Positions 9,725 to 18,806 of a stretch of 64,000 bases of DNA are shown piece by piece. The notes below the pieces were generated by a model. That model saw only the letters and a program-made list of their open reading frames with translations. It did no database searches and had not been told where the DNA came from. The position numbers and the translations under genes were made by a program. Position 1 is the first letter of the stretch, and each line of letters begins with the position of its first letter. Origin of the DNA: Pseudomonas mohnii (GTDB taxonomy: Bacteria; Pseudomonadota; Gammaproteobacteria; Pseudomonadales; Pseudomonadaceae); assembly GCF_900105115.1 (NCBI RefSeq), contig NZ_FNRV01000001.1, positions 3,767,501 through 3,831,500 on the forward strand, given 5' to 3'.

Positions 9725-10069
9725 TCAGCCGTTCAGATAGACGAAAGCTGCGACATATATGAACAGGCTTGCAAAAAAAGCAGGCAGGATTTTCCTTGTT
9801 TTCGCGACTGCGATGAAGGTGCCGACCAGCAAGGCCAGCTTCAGTGCATCCAGCGGTTCAAATTGCTGGAACAGGGTCAGCGCATCCTTTTTGTTGAATG
9901 CCGTGTCGTAAATGATGACGCCCAACATTGCTTGTGCGCTGTAGCTGATGAATCGATAAAAGGAACCTTGGGTATGGGTGAGCGCGGCGCTGTTTTTGAA
10001 GGCAAAAGGCAGCGCACGAAATGCAAAGGCGGTCAGGGCGGAAAATGCAATAAGAAGCCAGATTGTCAT
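9725..10069 (-). CDS. azlD: AzlD-family small permease subunit
   Basis: 114 residues with four hydrophobic segments. FRALPFAFKNSAAL near the N-terminus is typical of AzlD, the small partner of AzlC in branched-chain amino-acid export. It overlaps azlC by four bases (ATGA at 10066-10069), so the subunits are co-translated. Base composition is more AT-rich and codon use less GC-biased than in neighbouring genes, which suggests later acquisition. The exported compound cannot be told from sequence. Confidence 0.82.
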   Translation of the reverse strand: MTIWLLIAFSALTAFAFRALPFAFKNSAALTHTQGSFYRFISYSAQAMLGVIIYDTAFNKKDALTLFQQFEPLDALKLALLVGTFIAVAKTRKILPAFFASLFIYVAAFVYLNG

Positions 10070-10791
10070 GGGGTTACGCCTTCGCGCTTTTTGTAGTTGT
10101 TTTCAATCAGCACGATCAATCCGCCGATAATAAAAGGCGTGCAGAGCAAACTGTAGTCCTTGAATAAATAGACCAATAATGGTGCACCGATAAAACCAAG
10201 CCAGTAGCTCGATACTTCCGAATAATGAGGCCAATGCTTACCGGCCAAGGCGGTGAATTGCAGCGGCAATAGCAGTGTCATCGCAGCATAGATGACCGGG
10301 GAGGTAAACTCTGCGCCGGCGATGAAACCGATGTAGGTACAGATGATGGATATGCCGAATATGGGAAGGCCCAGGCCGATCATGTAGGTAAAGGGATGAT
10401 CGGCTTTGCGTTTGAATCGAGTGACGCACCCCGTGAATATCGAAGGTGTGATCAGAATCAAGGAAGCCATGGTTTTCAGGGTGGAAGTGTTTTTGATATA
10501 GGGGGCAAGTGTCGCGGAAAGTAATACAAAGCGAGCGTTGAGTGCCACGATGATAGGAAGCAATATCCACCCGTCGTTATAGCTTTGTATCAGCAGAAAC
10601 TGCAGTGGCGTGGAAAATATCAACAGAGTCGTTGCCAGCGCCTGGCTTAACGATAGCGATTGCGTCGCGCTTAAAATGCCTATGGATAAGTAGAGGAAAA
10701 TGAACGCGACACCAAAGGTGATTGCGTCGCGTGCTCCTTCAATAAAAACGCTGGCAGCCGAGGATCGAACGAGCGAATCCGTAGTCGCCAT
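10066..10791 (-). CDS. azlC: AzlC-family permease
   Basis: 241 residues, mostly transmembrane helices. FIEGARDAITFGVAFIFLYL at the N-terminus and the following hydrophobic layout match AzlC proteins (relatives of E. coli YgaZ, which exports valine with YgaH). Start choice: ATG at 10791, with GGAGG eight bases upstream; the frame could begin one codon earlier with TTG. The ATG shares its A with the TGA stop of a 31-codon ORF (10791-10886), a classic TGATG coupling. AT-richer than its surroundings. Confidence 0.83.
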   Translation of the reverse strand: MATTDSLVRSSAASVFIEGARDAITFGVAFIFLYLSIGILSATQSLSLSQALATTLLIFSTPLQFLLIQSYNDGWILLPIIVALNARFVLLSATLAPYIKNTSTLKTMASLILITPSIFTGCVTRFKRKADHPFTYMIGLGLPIFGISIICTYIGFIAGAEFTSPVIYAAMTLLLPLQFTALAGKHWPHYSEVSSYWLGFIGAPLLVYLFKDYSLLCTPFIIGGLIVLIENNYKKREGVTP

Positions 10792-10886
10792 CAATGGGCC
10801 TCCGCTGTATAGGCTGTCGATATTCGACCCTTAAAATAACTGGGTTCTTTGGTTCGGTAGAAGCTAGGCATACTATTGATTTCCAT
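10791..10886 (-). CDS. Small 31-aa ORF translationally coupled to azlC
   Basis: ATG at 10886 has AGGAG eight bases upstream, the ideal position, and the frame runs 31 codons to a TGA whose last base is the first base of the azlC ATG (TGATG). The peptide begins MEINSMPSFYRTK, is rich in Tyr, Phe, Ser and Lys and contains an imperfect internal duplication (PSFYRTK and PSYFKGR). It has no signal peptide or membrane segment and is not recognised. It may be a leader that sets azlC translation, or a functional small protein or precursor peptide handled by the AzlCD permease. Evidence that it is translated is good; its role is unknown. Confidence 0.6.
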   Translation of the reverse strand: MEINSMPSFYRTKEPSYFKGRISTAYTAEAH

Positions 10887-11041
10887 TGAAATTTCTCCTG
10901 TCCCGTGGAGCGGGGCGCGGATAGTAATGGAAGTTTTTAAGTGGGTCTGAACGCAAGTGTTACGAGTTTTTTGTTCGGTGGCTTTAGTTTATTTTTAGTT
11001 ACTTGATGTGAGGATTTTTGTGTAAGTAGATCGTGTTAGCC

Positions 11042-11077
11042 AAAAAAAACCGCCAACCCGGAAAGGTTGGCGGTTTT
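11042..11077 (-). terminator. Intrinsic terminator of betA
   Basis: CCGCCAACC and GGTTGGCGG form a nine-pair stem with a six-base loop, followed in the minus direction by a run of eight T. It lies 23 bases beyond the betA stop. Confidence 0.9.
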
Positions 11078-11099
11078 GATTGAGGCCGTTTGTGAACTG

Positions 11100-12803
11100 T
11101 TACTGAGTTGCCTGGCTCACTTCCCGCACCGGCTTGCCCTTCACCGGCGCATCTCCGGCCACGTAGTAGGCAGCCTTGCTGCGTGGCAGTGGCTTGCGAC
11201 CACGGATCTTGTCGGCGATTTTCTCGGCGATCATGATCGTGGGCGCGTTGAGGTTGCCGGTGGTGATGATCGGCATGATCGAGGCGTCGACCACGCGCAG
11301 ACCCTGCATGCCATGCACGCGACCTTCGCCATCGACCACGGCCATCTCGTCGGTGCCCATCTTGCACGAGCAGGACGGGTGGAACGCGGTTTCAGCGTGC
11401 TCGCGGATGAACTTGTCCAGTTGCTCGTCGGTTTGCACGTCGATGCCGGGGCTGATTTCGCGGCCACGGAAGGCGTCCAGTGCCGGCTGTTGCATGATTT
11501 CGCGGGTCAGGCGGATGCCGTCGCGGAACTCCTGCCAGTCCTGCTCGGTGGCCATGTAGTTGAACAGGATGCTCGGGTGCTGGCGCGGGTCCTTGGACTT
11601 GGCCTGGATACGCCCGCGGCTCGGCGAACGCATGGACCCCATGTGCGCCTGGAAGCCGTGCTCTTTCACACCGTTGCTGCCGTTGTAGTTAATCGCTACC
11701 GGCAGGAAGTGGTATTGGATGTTCGGCCACTCGAATTCCGGACGGGTGCGGATGAAACCGCCGGCTTCGAACTGGTTGCTGGCGCCGATGCCGGTGCCGT
11801 TGAACAGCCATTCGGCACCGATGGCCGGCTGGTTCCACCACAACAGCGATGGGTACAGCGAGACCGGTTGGGTGCACGCGTATTGCAGGTACAGCTCAAG
11901 GTGGTCCTGCAGGTTTTCACCGACGCCCGGCAGGTCGTGGACCACCGGAATATCGAGCTTTTTCAACAGTTCGGCCGGGCCGACACCGGAGCGTTGCAGG
12001 ATCTGCGGCGAAGCGATGGCGCCGGAGCACAACAGCACTTCCTTGCGTGCCTTGACCTCGACACGCTCTTCGGCGGCGCCGACCAGGTAACGCACGCCGA
12101 CCGCACGCTTGCCTTCGAACAGGATCTTGTCGGTCAGGGCGTGGGTAACGATGGTCAGGGTCGAACGCTTCTTGGCGATGTCCAGGTAGCCGCGCGCGGT
12201 ACTGGAGCGACGGCCCTTGGGCGTCACGGTACGGTCCATCGGGCCGAAGCCTTCTTGCTGGTAGCCGTTCAAGTCTTCGGTACGCGGGTAACCGGCCTGC
12301 ACGCCGGCCTCGACCATGGCGTGGAACAGCGGGTTGTTGCCGGCCTTGGGCGTGGTCACGCTGACCGGGCCTTCGCCACCATGGTAGTCGTTGGGGCCGA
12401 TGTCGCGTGTTTCCGCTTTGCGGAAATACGGCAGGCAGTCCAGATACGACCAGTCTTCCAGGCCTGGCAGTTTGGCCCAGCCGTCGTAGTCCATGGCGTT
12501 GCCGCGGATGTAGCACATGCCGTTGATCAGCGAAGAACCGCCCAGGCCCTTGCCGCGCCCGCACTCCATGCGACGACCGTCCATGTGGGGTTCCGGATCG
12601 GTTTCGTAGGCCCAGTTGTAGCGACGCCCTTGCAGCGGGAACGCCAGGGCGGCCGGCATCTGCGTGCGGAAGTCGGAACGGTAGTCCGGGCCGCCCGCTT
12701 CGAGCAGCAGGACGGTGACGCCTTCGTCTTCAGTCAGACGGGTCGCCAGGGTGTTACCGGCCGAGCCGGCACCGATGATGATGTAATCGAATTCTTGGGA
12801 CAT
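11100..12803 (-). CDS. betA: Choline dehydrogenase BetA
   Basis: 567 residues, GMC flavoprotein family. The N-terminal [19 protein letters not shown] is the FAD-binding fold; [20 protein letters not shown] and the C-terminal HPSCSCKMG and [25 protein letters not shown] are GMC signatures with the active-site histidine. It oxidises choline to betaine aldehyde at the membrane, passing electrons to the respiratory chain. ATG at 12803 has GGAGG at the proper distance; the usual BetA length is 556-567. It is the last gene of betI-betB-betA and is followed by a strong terminator. Confidence 0.96.
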   Translation of the reverse strand: MSQEFDYIIIGAGSAGNTLATRLTEDEGVTVLLLEAGGPDYRSDFRTQMPAALAFPLQGRRYNWAYETDPEPHMDGRRMECGRGKGLGGSSLINGMCYIRGNAMDYDGWAKLPGLEDWSYLDCLPYFRKAETRDIGPNDYHGGEGPVSVTTPKAGNNPLFHAMVEAGVQAGYPRTEDLNGYQQEGFGPMDRTVTPKGRRSSTARGYLDIAKKRSTLTIVTHALTDKILFEGKRAVGVRYLVGAAEERVEVKARKEVLLCSGAIASPQILQRSGVGPAELLKKLDIPVVHDLPGVGENLQDHLELYLQYACTQPVSLYPSLLWWNQPAIGAEWLFNGTGIGASNQFEAGGFIRTRPEFEWPNIQYHFLPVAINYNGSNGVKEHGFQAHMGSMRSPSRGRIQAKSKDPRQHPSILFNYMATEQDWQEFRDGIRLTREIMQQPALDAFRGREISPGIDVQTDEQLDKFIREHAETAFHPSCSCKMGTDEMAVVDGEGRVHGMQGLRVVDASIMPIITTGNLNAPTIMIAEKIADKIRGRKPLPRSKAAYYVAGDAPVKGKPVREVSQATQ

Positions 12804-12820
12804 AGGCCCTCCGGGAGTTT

Positions 12821-12925
12821 CAAGCTGCAAGCTTCAAGCTGCAAGAGAGAGCAGCGAGCGGTGCTGAGATTGAGCGGCAAACCAAACTGCTTTTACTTGC
12901 AGCTTGAAGCTTGCCGCTTGTAGCT
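12821..12925. repeat. Intercistronic inverted repeat between betB and betA
   Basis: Two copies of CAAGCTGCAAGCTTCAAGC-type sequence in opposite orientation (12821-12844 and about 12897-12925), separated by about 50 bases, can fold into a long stem. This AAGCTGCAAGCTTCAAG repeat occurs between genes in other pseudomonads as far as I recall. Confidence 0.6.
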
Positions 12926-12936
12926 GGATCAGCTAA

Positions 12937-14409
12937 TCAAAATACCGAGACGTACTCACCCAGCTCGACCTGTACCGATTTGATGCGGGTGAAGTTGTTC
13001 AGCGAGCTGATGCCATTCTCACGACCCACACCCGACTGCTTGTAACCGCCAACCGGCATCTTGGCGTCGGATTCGCCCCAGGCGTTGATCCAGCAGATAC
13101 CGGCTTCCAGTTGATGAATCACGCGGTGAGCGCGGTTCAGGTCGCGGGTGACGATACCGGCGGCCAGGCCGAAGTCGGTGTCGTTGGCGCGACGGATCAC
13201 TTCTTCTTCGGTTTCGTAGGTGAGGATCGCCATCACCGGGCCAAAGATTTCTTCACGGACGATGGTCATGTCGTCAGTGCAGTCAGTGAACACGGTCGGG
13301 GCCACGAACGCGCCCTTGGCGAATTCACCGTCGGTAAGACGTTCGCCGCCGCACAGCAGGCGGGCACCTTCTTCCTTGCCCTTGGCGATGTAGCCCAGCA
13401 CGCTTTCCATGTGGGCGAAGCTGACCAGCGGGCCGAAGTTGGTGTTTTCGTCTTGCGGATTGCCGACTCGGATGCGCGCAACGCGTTCAACGATCTTGGC
13501 TTCGAAAGCAGCTTTGAGGTGCTTCGGCACGAATACGCGAGTGCCGTTGGTGCAGACCTGACCGGAGCTGTAGAAGTTGGCCATCATTGCGGTGTCGGCA
13601 GCGCGATCGAGGTCGGCGTCGTCGCAGATGATCAGCGGGGATTTGCCGCCCAGTTCCATGGTCACGTCCTTGAGCGAAGAGCTCGAAGCGCTGGCCATGA
13701 CTTTCTTGCCGGTGTCGGTGCCGCCGGTGAACGAAACTTTTTCGATGCGCGGGTGCTCGGTCAGCCAGGTGCCGACTTCGCGGCCGCTGCCGGTCAGAAC
13801 GTTGAACACGCCAGCTGGCAGGCCAGCCTCGGTGTAGATCTCGGCCAGTTTCAGGGTCGTCAGGGAAGTGACTTCGCTTGGCTTGAAGATCATCGCGTTA
13901 CCGGCCGCCAGGGCTGGCGCGGATTTCCACAGGGCGATCTGAATCGGGTAGTTCCACGCGCCGATACCGGCCACGACGCCCAGCGGCTCGCGACGGGTGT
14001 AGACGAACGAGGTGGTCCGCAGCGGGATCTGTTCGCCTTCGATGGCGGGCACCAGACCTGCGTAGTACTCCAGCACGTCAGCGCCGGTGACGATGTCGAC
14101 GTAGCGGGTTTCGGAATATGCCTTGCCGGTGTCCAGGGTTTCCAGGGCGGCCAGCTCATCGTTGCGCTCACGCAGGATGTCCACGGCGCGACGCAGGATG
14201 CGCGAACGCTCCATCGCGGTCATTGCCGCCCAGATTTTCTGACCCTTTTCAGCGCTGACCACCGCGCGCTCGACGTCGTCCTTGGTTGCACGCTGTACCT
14301 TTGCGAGGACTTCACCGTTAGCCGGGTTGATGGCTTCGAAAGTGGCGTCGCTGCTGGCGTCGGAGTACGCGCCATCGATGTAGAGTTTTTGCAGTTCGAA
14401 ACGGGCCAT
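12937..14409 (-). CDS. betB: Betaine aldehyde dehydrogenase BetB
   Basis: 490 residues, the standard BetB length. The catalytic cysteine lies in [15 protein letters not shown] and the general-base glutamate in [13 protein letters not shown]; the NAD-binding [11 protein letters not shown] is present. It oxidises betaine aldehyde to glycine betaine with NAD(P)+. ATG at 14409 follows GAGGA at normal spacing. Placed between betI and betA in the same direction, so under BetI control. Confidence 0.96.
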   Translation of the reverse strand: MARFELQKLYIDGAYSDASSDATFEAINPANGEVLAKVQRATKDDVERAVVSAEKGQKIWAAMTAMERSRILRRAVDILRERNDELAALETLDTGKAYSETRYVDIVTGADVLEYYAGLVPAIEGEQIPLRTTSFVYTRREPLGVVAGIGAWNYPIQIALWKSAPALAAGNAMIFKPSEVTSLTTLKLAEIYTEAGLPAGVFNVLTGSGREVGTWLTEHPRIEKVSFTGGTDTGKKVMASASSSSLKDVTMELGGKSPLIICDDADLDRAADTAMMANFYSSGQVCTNGTRVFVPKHLKAAFEAKIVERVARIRVGNPQDENTNFGPLVSFAHMESVLGYIAKGKEEGARLLCGGERLTDGEFAKGAFVAPTVFTDCTDDMTIVREEIFGPVMAILTYETEEEVIRRANDTDFGLAAGIVTRDLNRAHRVIHQLEAGICWINAWGESDAKMPVGGYKQSGVGRENGISSLNNFTRIKSVQVELGEYVSVF

Positions 14410-14516
14410 ATTGTCCTCGCAAGAGCATAAGTGGTTGGCGTTAACCACCGGGCGTGCCGTGCAGCCTTGGCGTCGCGGGTCGGTGGCGGTTCAGGGGTCG
14501 AGCGGTTATGTGTGCT

Positions 14517-15110
14517 CTAACTCACCTGCTTGGCCAATTGGATATCCATGTATTCGTAAGCGATCTGCTGCGCCTGCCCGGTGTCGAAAGCGTCTCCCGA
14601 CAACGCGCCGCGCAACCACAACCCGTCAATGAGGGCTGCCAGTCCACGGGCGGCGCTGCGCGCTTGATCGAGCGGCAACACGCGGCGGAACTGGCAGCAC
14701 AGGTTGGAATACAGACGGTGATCGTTGATCCGCTGCAACCTGTGCAAAGACGGCTGGTGCATGCTGGTGGCCCAGAAGGCCAGCCAGGTTTTCATTGCCG
14801 GGCCATTGACCTGGCTGGCGTCGAAGTTGCCTTCGATGATCACCCGCAGATGCGCCCGGGGGCTGTCATCCGCCAGCGCCTGTCGGCGCAGGGTGACGCT
14901 CTCGCTCAGGACGCTCATCAGATACCGCATCGTGGCGGCGATCAGGCCGTTCTTGTCCTGAAAATAGTGACTGATGATGCCATTCGAGACACCGGCCAAA
15001 CGGGCGATCAGCGCAATGCTGGCGTCCCCCATTCCGACCTGATCGACGGCCTGCAAAGTGGCTTCGATCAATTGCTGGCGACGGATGGGTTGCATACCGA
15101 CCTTGGGCAT
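14517..15110 (-). CDS. betI: TetR-family choline-responsive repressor BetI
   Basis: 197 residues. The N-terminal helix-turn-helix [20 protein letters not shown] is the BetI/TetR type; the rest is the ligand domain. ATG at 15110 is preceded by AAGGAG. In E. coli and Pseudomonas BetI represses betIBA and betT until choline is present. A perfect 20-bp palindrome lies 70 bases upstream, between betI and betT, and is the likely operator. Confidence 0.95.
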   Translation of the reverse strand: MPKVGMQPIRRQQLIEATLQAVDQVGMGDASIALIARLAGVSNGIISHYFQDKNGLIAATMRYLMSVLSESVTLRRQALADDSPRAHLRVIIEGNFDASQVNGPAMKTWLAFWATSMHQPSLHRLQRINDHRLYSNLCCQFRRVLPLDQARSAARGLAALIDGLWLRGALSGDAFDTGQAQQIAYEYMDIQLAKQVS

Positions 15111-15432
15111 CTTGCACATCTCCTTAGGCCTTCCGGCGGACGAAGAACGACCACCGGACTGAGGCCAGTCTATTTTGTTTTGATTGAACGTTCAATCAAC
15201 AAAGAATAAGATCTGCGACAAATCGTCGCTGCTTACAGATTTTTCCTACATGTAAATGGCGAAAAACCGGCATCCGAAAACGCTCGAACCCTGTACGCGC
15301 TGGCGTCTGCGGGGCTTCGGGCTTTTTTCGGCGTGTCTTTATATCACCCACCGGTCGGCTGCCCACTAACCGATTGGTCGGGTACCACACTGCCTTGCGT
15401 TCTTCTCTCGCACTGCCTGGAGCATCTGTGCC
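15111..15432. promoter_or_regulatory. betI/betT divergent control region
   Basis: 322 bases separating divergent betI and betT. It holds the BetI palindrome at 15180-15199. The betT side contains no further palindrome that I can see. Confidence 0.7.
15180..15199. promoter_or_regulatory. BetI operator
   Basis: TTGATTGAACGTTCAATCAA is a perfect 20-bp palindrome, close to the BetI box known from E. coli and P. aeruginosa (two half-sites of TTGATTGAAC type). It sits in the divergent betI/betT promoter region, so a single site could control both directions. Confidence 0.85.
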
Positions 15433-17430
15433 ATGAGTTCTGCCTCGCTAATAAAGACCCCACCAGAAAAGGTGACGGTCAACGGTTGGGTGTTCTACAC
15501 CTCTACCGCGTTGATTCTGTTGTTGACCGCCATTCTGATCATCGCCCCGCAAGAGGCCGGCAGAATGCTCGGCACCGCTCAGGCCTGGTTGTCCCGCAGC
15601 TTCGGCTGGTACTACATGGTGGTGATCGCCGCCTATCTGATTTTCGTCGTCGGCCTGGCGTTTTCGTCCTACGGCAAGCTCAAGCTCGGCAGCAAGGACG
15701 ACACGCCGGACTTCAGCTACGGCGCCTGGGCGGGGATGCTGTTCTCGTCGGGTATCGGCATCTCGCTGTTGTACTTCGGTGCGTCCGAGCCGCTGGACCA
15801 CTATTTCAACCCGCCGGAAGGCGTGGCGGGCAGCAACCTCGCCGCGCGTCAGGCGGTTCAGCTGACATTCCTGCACTGGGGCCTGCACGGCTGGGCGATC
15901 TATGCGCTGGTCGGCCTGGCCGTGGCGTACTTTGCCTATCGGCATAACCAGCCGCTGGCGTTGCGTTCGGCGTTGTACCCGCTGGTGGGCGAACGGTGGG
16001 TCAAGGGCGCGGCGGGTCATGCGGTGGACGGCTTCGGCATGTTCGTGACCCTGTTGGGTCTGGTGACCAACCTGGGGATTGGTTCGCTGCAAGTGTCGTC
16101 GGGCCTTGAAAACCTGTTCGGCATGCAGCACAGCAACACCAACCTGCTGATCGTCATCATCGTGATGAGCACCGTGGCGACCATCGCTGCGGTGTCGGGT
16201 GTGGAAAACGGCATCCGTCGTCTGTCCAACCTGAACATCGTGCTGTTCAGCGGCCTGCTGATTTTCGTGCTGCTGTTCGGCCCGACCCTGCACCTGCTCA
16301 ACGGCTTTGTGCAGAACGTCGGTGATTACCTGAACGGCGTGGTGCTGAAAACCTTCGACCTCTATGTGTACGAAGGCGACAGTGAGAAGTCCGACCGCTG
16401 GTTGGGCCTGTGGACCCTGTTCTACTGGGCCTGGTGGATTTCCTGGGCGCCATTCGTGGGCATGTTCGTCGCGCGTATCTCCCGTGGTCGCACGGTGCGT
16501 GAGATGGTGGCCGGCGTGCTGCTGATTCCGCTGGGTTTCACCCTGGCGTGGCTGTCGATCTTCGGTAACTCGGCGCTGGACCTGGTGATGAACCACGGTG
16601 CGGTGGAGCTCGGCAAGACGGCGCTGGAGCAGCCGTCCATGGCGATCTACCAATTGCTGGAGCATTACCCGGCGTCGAAGGTTGTGATCGGCGTGTCGAT
16701 CTTTGTCGGTTTCGTGCTGTTCCTGACCCCGGCGGATTCCGGCGCGGTGATGATGGCCAACCTTTCGTGCAAGGGCGGCAACGTCGATGAAGACGCCCCG
16801 CACTGGCTGCGGATCTTCTGGTCGGTGGTGATCACCCTGGTGACCATTGGCCTGCTGTTCGCCGGTAACTTCGAAGCGATGCAAACCATGGTCGTGCTGG
16901 CTGGTTTGCCGTTCTCGGTGGTGCTGGTGTTCTTCATGTTCGGCTTGCACAAGGCCATGCGCCAGGACGTGCAGATCGAACAGGAACAAGCCGAGTTGGC
17001 GGCGCGCGGTCGTCGTGGTTTCAGCGAGCGCTTGACGCAACTGGACCTGCAACCGAGCCAGTCGATCGTTCAGCGTTTCATGGACAAGCATGTGAGTCCG
17101 GCGTTGCAGGATGCGACGGCGCAAATGCGTGCTCAAGGCCTGGAAGTTCAGACGCTGCTGGGCAAGTCCAAGCGTTGCATGGGCGTGCGGGTCGAGATGG
17201 AAGAGGGCAACCCGTTTGTCTACGAAGTGAGCCTGGACGGCTACCTGGCCACGCCAACCGAATCGGCTCAGTCGGATGAAACGCGCCAGCGTTACTACCG
17301 CGCCGAGGTGTACCTGCACAACGGCAGCCAGGACTACGACTTGATGGGCTTCACCCAGGATCAGATCACCCGTGACGTGCTCGATCAGTTTGAAAGCCAT
17401 CGGCAGCTCCTTGGCCGGGTGTACAGCTAA
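15433..17430 (+). CDS. betT: Choline transporter BetT (BCCT family)
   Basis: 665 residues. Twelve hydrophobic segments; the segment WTLFYWAWWISWAPFVGMFVARISRGRT is the tryptophan-rich BCCT signature. A long soluble tail of about 150 residues follows the last helix, as in BetT proteins whose activity responds to osmotic strength. It imports choline with protons. It is divergent from betI across the BetI operator, hence choline-inducible. In P. aeruginosa the gene at this position is betT1. Confidence 0.94.
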   Translation: MSSASLIKTPPEKVTVNGWVFYTSTALILLLTAILIIAPQEAGRMLGTAQAWLSRSFGWYYMVVIAAYLIFVVGLAFSSYGKLKLGSKDDTPDFSYGAWAGMLFSSGIGISLLYFGASEPLDHYFNPPEGVAGSNLAARQAVQLTFLHWGLHGWAIYALVGLAVAYFAYRHNQPLALRSALYPLVGERWVKGAAGHAVDGFGMFVTLLGLVTNLGIGSLQVSSGLENLFGMQHSNTNLLIVIIVMSTVATIAAVSGVENGIRRLSNLNIVLFSGLLIFVLLFGPTLHLLNGFVQNVGDYLNGVVLKTFDLYVYEGDSEKSDRWLGLWTLFYWAWWISWAPFVGMFVARISRGRTVREMVAGVLLIPLGFTLAWLSIFGNSALDLVMNHGAVELGKTALEQPSMAIYQLLEHYPASKVVIGVSIFVGFVLFLTPADSGAVMMANLSCKGGNVDEDAPHWLRIFWSVVITLVTIGLLFAGNFEAMQTMVVLAGLPFSVVLVFFMFGLHKAMRQDVQIEQEQAELAARGRRGFSERLTQLDLQPSQSIVQRFMDKHVSPALQDATAQMRAQGLEVQTLLGKSKRCMGVRVEMEEGNPFVYEVSLDGYLATPTESAQSDETRQRYYRAEVYLHNGSQDYDLMGFTQDQITRDVLDQFESHRQLLGRVYS

Positions 17431-17474
17431 ACAGCAAGTGCGCGGTGTTTGGGTCTGAAGCACCGCGTCCGCTT

Positions 17475-17541
17475 CATCGCCAGCAGGCTGGCTCCCACAT
17501 TGGAATACATGCCCCTGTGGGAGCCAGCCTGCTGGCGATGG
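17475..17541. repeat. REPIN
   Basis: ATCGCCAGCAGGCTGGCTCC and its inverted copy lie in the convergent gap between betT and cbcV. Confidence 0.85.
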
Positions 17542-17583
17542 GGGCATCAGATTCAACTCTGGATTGCCCTATATCCCGATAAA

Positions 17584-17615
17584 CAAAAACGCCGCGATCC
17601 TCTCGCGGCGTTTTT
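17584..17615. terminator. Bidirectional intrinsic terminator
   Basis: CGCCGCGA and TCGCGGCG form a stem with a five-base loop, with a T run on the plus side and an A run on the other, serving convergent betT and cbcV. Confidence 0.88.
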
Positions 17616-17627
17616 GTGTGTGTTGCC

Positions 17628-18806
17628 TTACCCCAGGTTCTTGCCGAGCAGCGCGTGGTACAGCTCGCTGTCGCCGAGGATCCCGACCACGTGGTTGTTG
17701 TCGTGCAGCACCAGTTTGTTGCCGGTCTGATAACGAATCTGCAGTGCATCGCGCATGCCGATGTTCGAATCCACCAGCGTTGGCCGACGACCCAAACCTT
17801 CCACCGCCTGACCCGGTACCCAGTTCTGCAGGTCCAGTGCCGAGCCGTTCTGGCGTGCGCCCTTGATGGTGTTGCCTTCCGCCAGGTCCAGCCAGGAATC
17901 GCCGCCAGGATCGAGGCATACCGAACCGTTGATGCGCTTGCAGTTGTCCAGGGTGCGCATCAGGCTGCGACCGCACAGGACGTTCAGCGGGTTGGTGTGG
18001 GCCACGAAGGTTCGCACGTAGTCGTCCGCCGGGTTCAGCACGATCTCTTCCGGCACGCTGTACTGGATGATCCGGCCGTCTTTCATGATCGCGATACGGC
18101 TGCCGAGCTTCAGGGCTTCATCGAGGTCGTGGCTCACGAACACAATGGTTTTGCTCAGCTTGCGTTGCAGTTCCAGCAGTTCGTCCTGCAGGCCCTGGCG
18201 GATCAGCGGGTCGAGCGCCGAGAACGGTTCGTCCATCAGCAGAATGTCGGCGTCCATCGCCAGGGCGCGGGCCAGGCCCACGCGTTGTTGCATACCACCG
18301 GACAGCTCGTTGGGTTTCTTGTTGCGCCACTGGGTCAGGCCCACCAGCTCAAGCTTGTCGTCCACCAGTTTGCGCCGTTCTTTCTCGGGACGGCCCTGCA
18401 TTTCGAGGCCGAAGCTGATGTTCTCGCGCACTGTCAGCCAGGGCATCAGGGCGAACTTCTGGAACACCATCGCAATGCGCTTGGTGCGCATCATTTTCAG
18501 TTCTGCGGGGGTACAGGACGCAATGTCGATCTGCTTGCCTTCGTGCTCGACGAACAGCTTGCCGCGGCTGACGGTGTTGAGGCCGTTGATGCAGCGCAAC
18601 AGGCTGGATTTGCCGGAACCGGACAAGCCCATCAGTACGCAGATTTCACCTTTTTCGATATCCAGGCTGGCCTTTTCGACCCCCACGATCTGCCCGGTCT
18701 TTTTCAGGATCTCGTTACGGGTCATGCCTTGATCCAGCAGCTTGAGTGCCTCGCGTGGATCCTTGGAGAAGATAACGTCGACGTTATCGAAGCGAATAAT
18801 GCTCAT
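17628..18806 (-). CDS. cbcV: Choline ABC transporter ATP-binding protein CbcV
   Basis: 392 residues. Walker A GLSGSGKSS, signature ELSGGMQQRVGLARALA, Walker B ILLMDEPFSALD; the C-terminal third carries CBS-like sequence, as in the ProV/OpuA group. It powers uptake of choline and betaine through CbcW. ATG at 18806 overlaps the cbcW stop by four bases (ATGA). The gene order cbcX-cbcW-cbcV matches P. aeruginosa, where this core works with several binding proteins, including CaiX, encoded farther along in this window. Confidence 0.93.
   Translation of the reverse strand: MSIIRFDNVDVIFSKDPREALKLLDQGMTRNEILKKTGQIVGVEKASLDIEKGEICVLMGLSGSGKSSLLRCINGLNTVSRGKLFVEHEGKQIDIASCTPAELKMMRTKRIAMVFQKFALMPWLTVRENISFGLEMQGRPEKERRKLVDDKLELVGLTQWRNKKPNELSGGMQQRVGLARALAMDADILLMDEPFSALDPLIRQGLQDELLELQRKLSKTIVFVSHDLDEALKLGSRIAIMKDGRIIQYSVPEEIVLNPADDYVRTFVAHTNPLNVLCGRSLMRTLDNCKRINGSVCLDPGGDSWLDLAEGNTIKGARQNGSALDLQNWVPGQAVEGLGRRPTLVDSNIGMRDALQIRYQTGNKLVLHDNNHVVGILGDSELYHALLGKNLG

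Noticed and set aside
15295..15335. Terminator-like GGGGCTTCGGGCTTTTTT near betT
   Set aside because: The G/C runs before the T run are not self-complementary, so no stable stem forms.
15448..17556. 702-codon antisense frame over betT
   Set aside because: His/Gln/Arg-rich shadow of a transporter gene.
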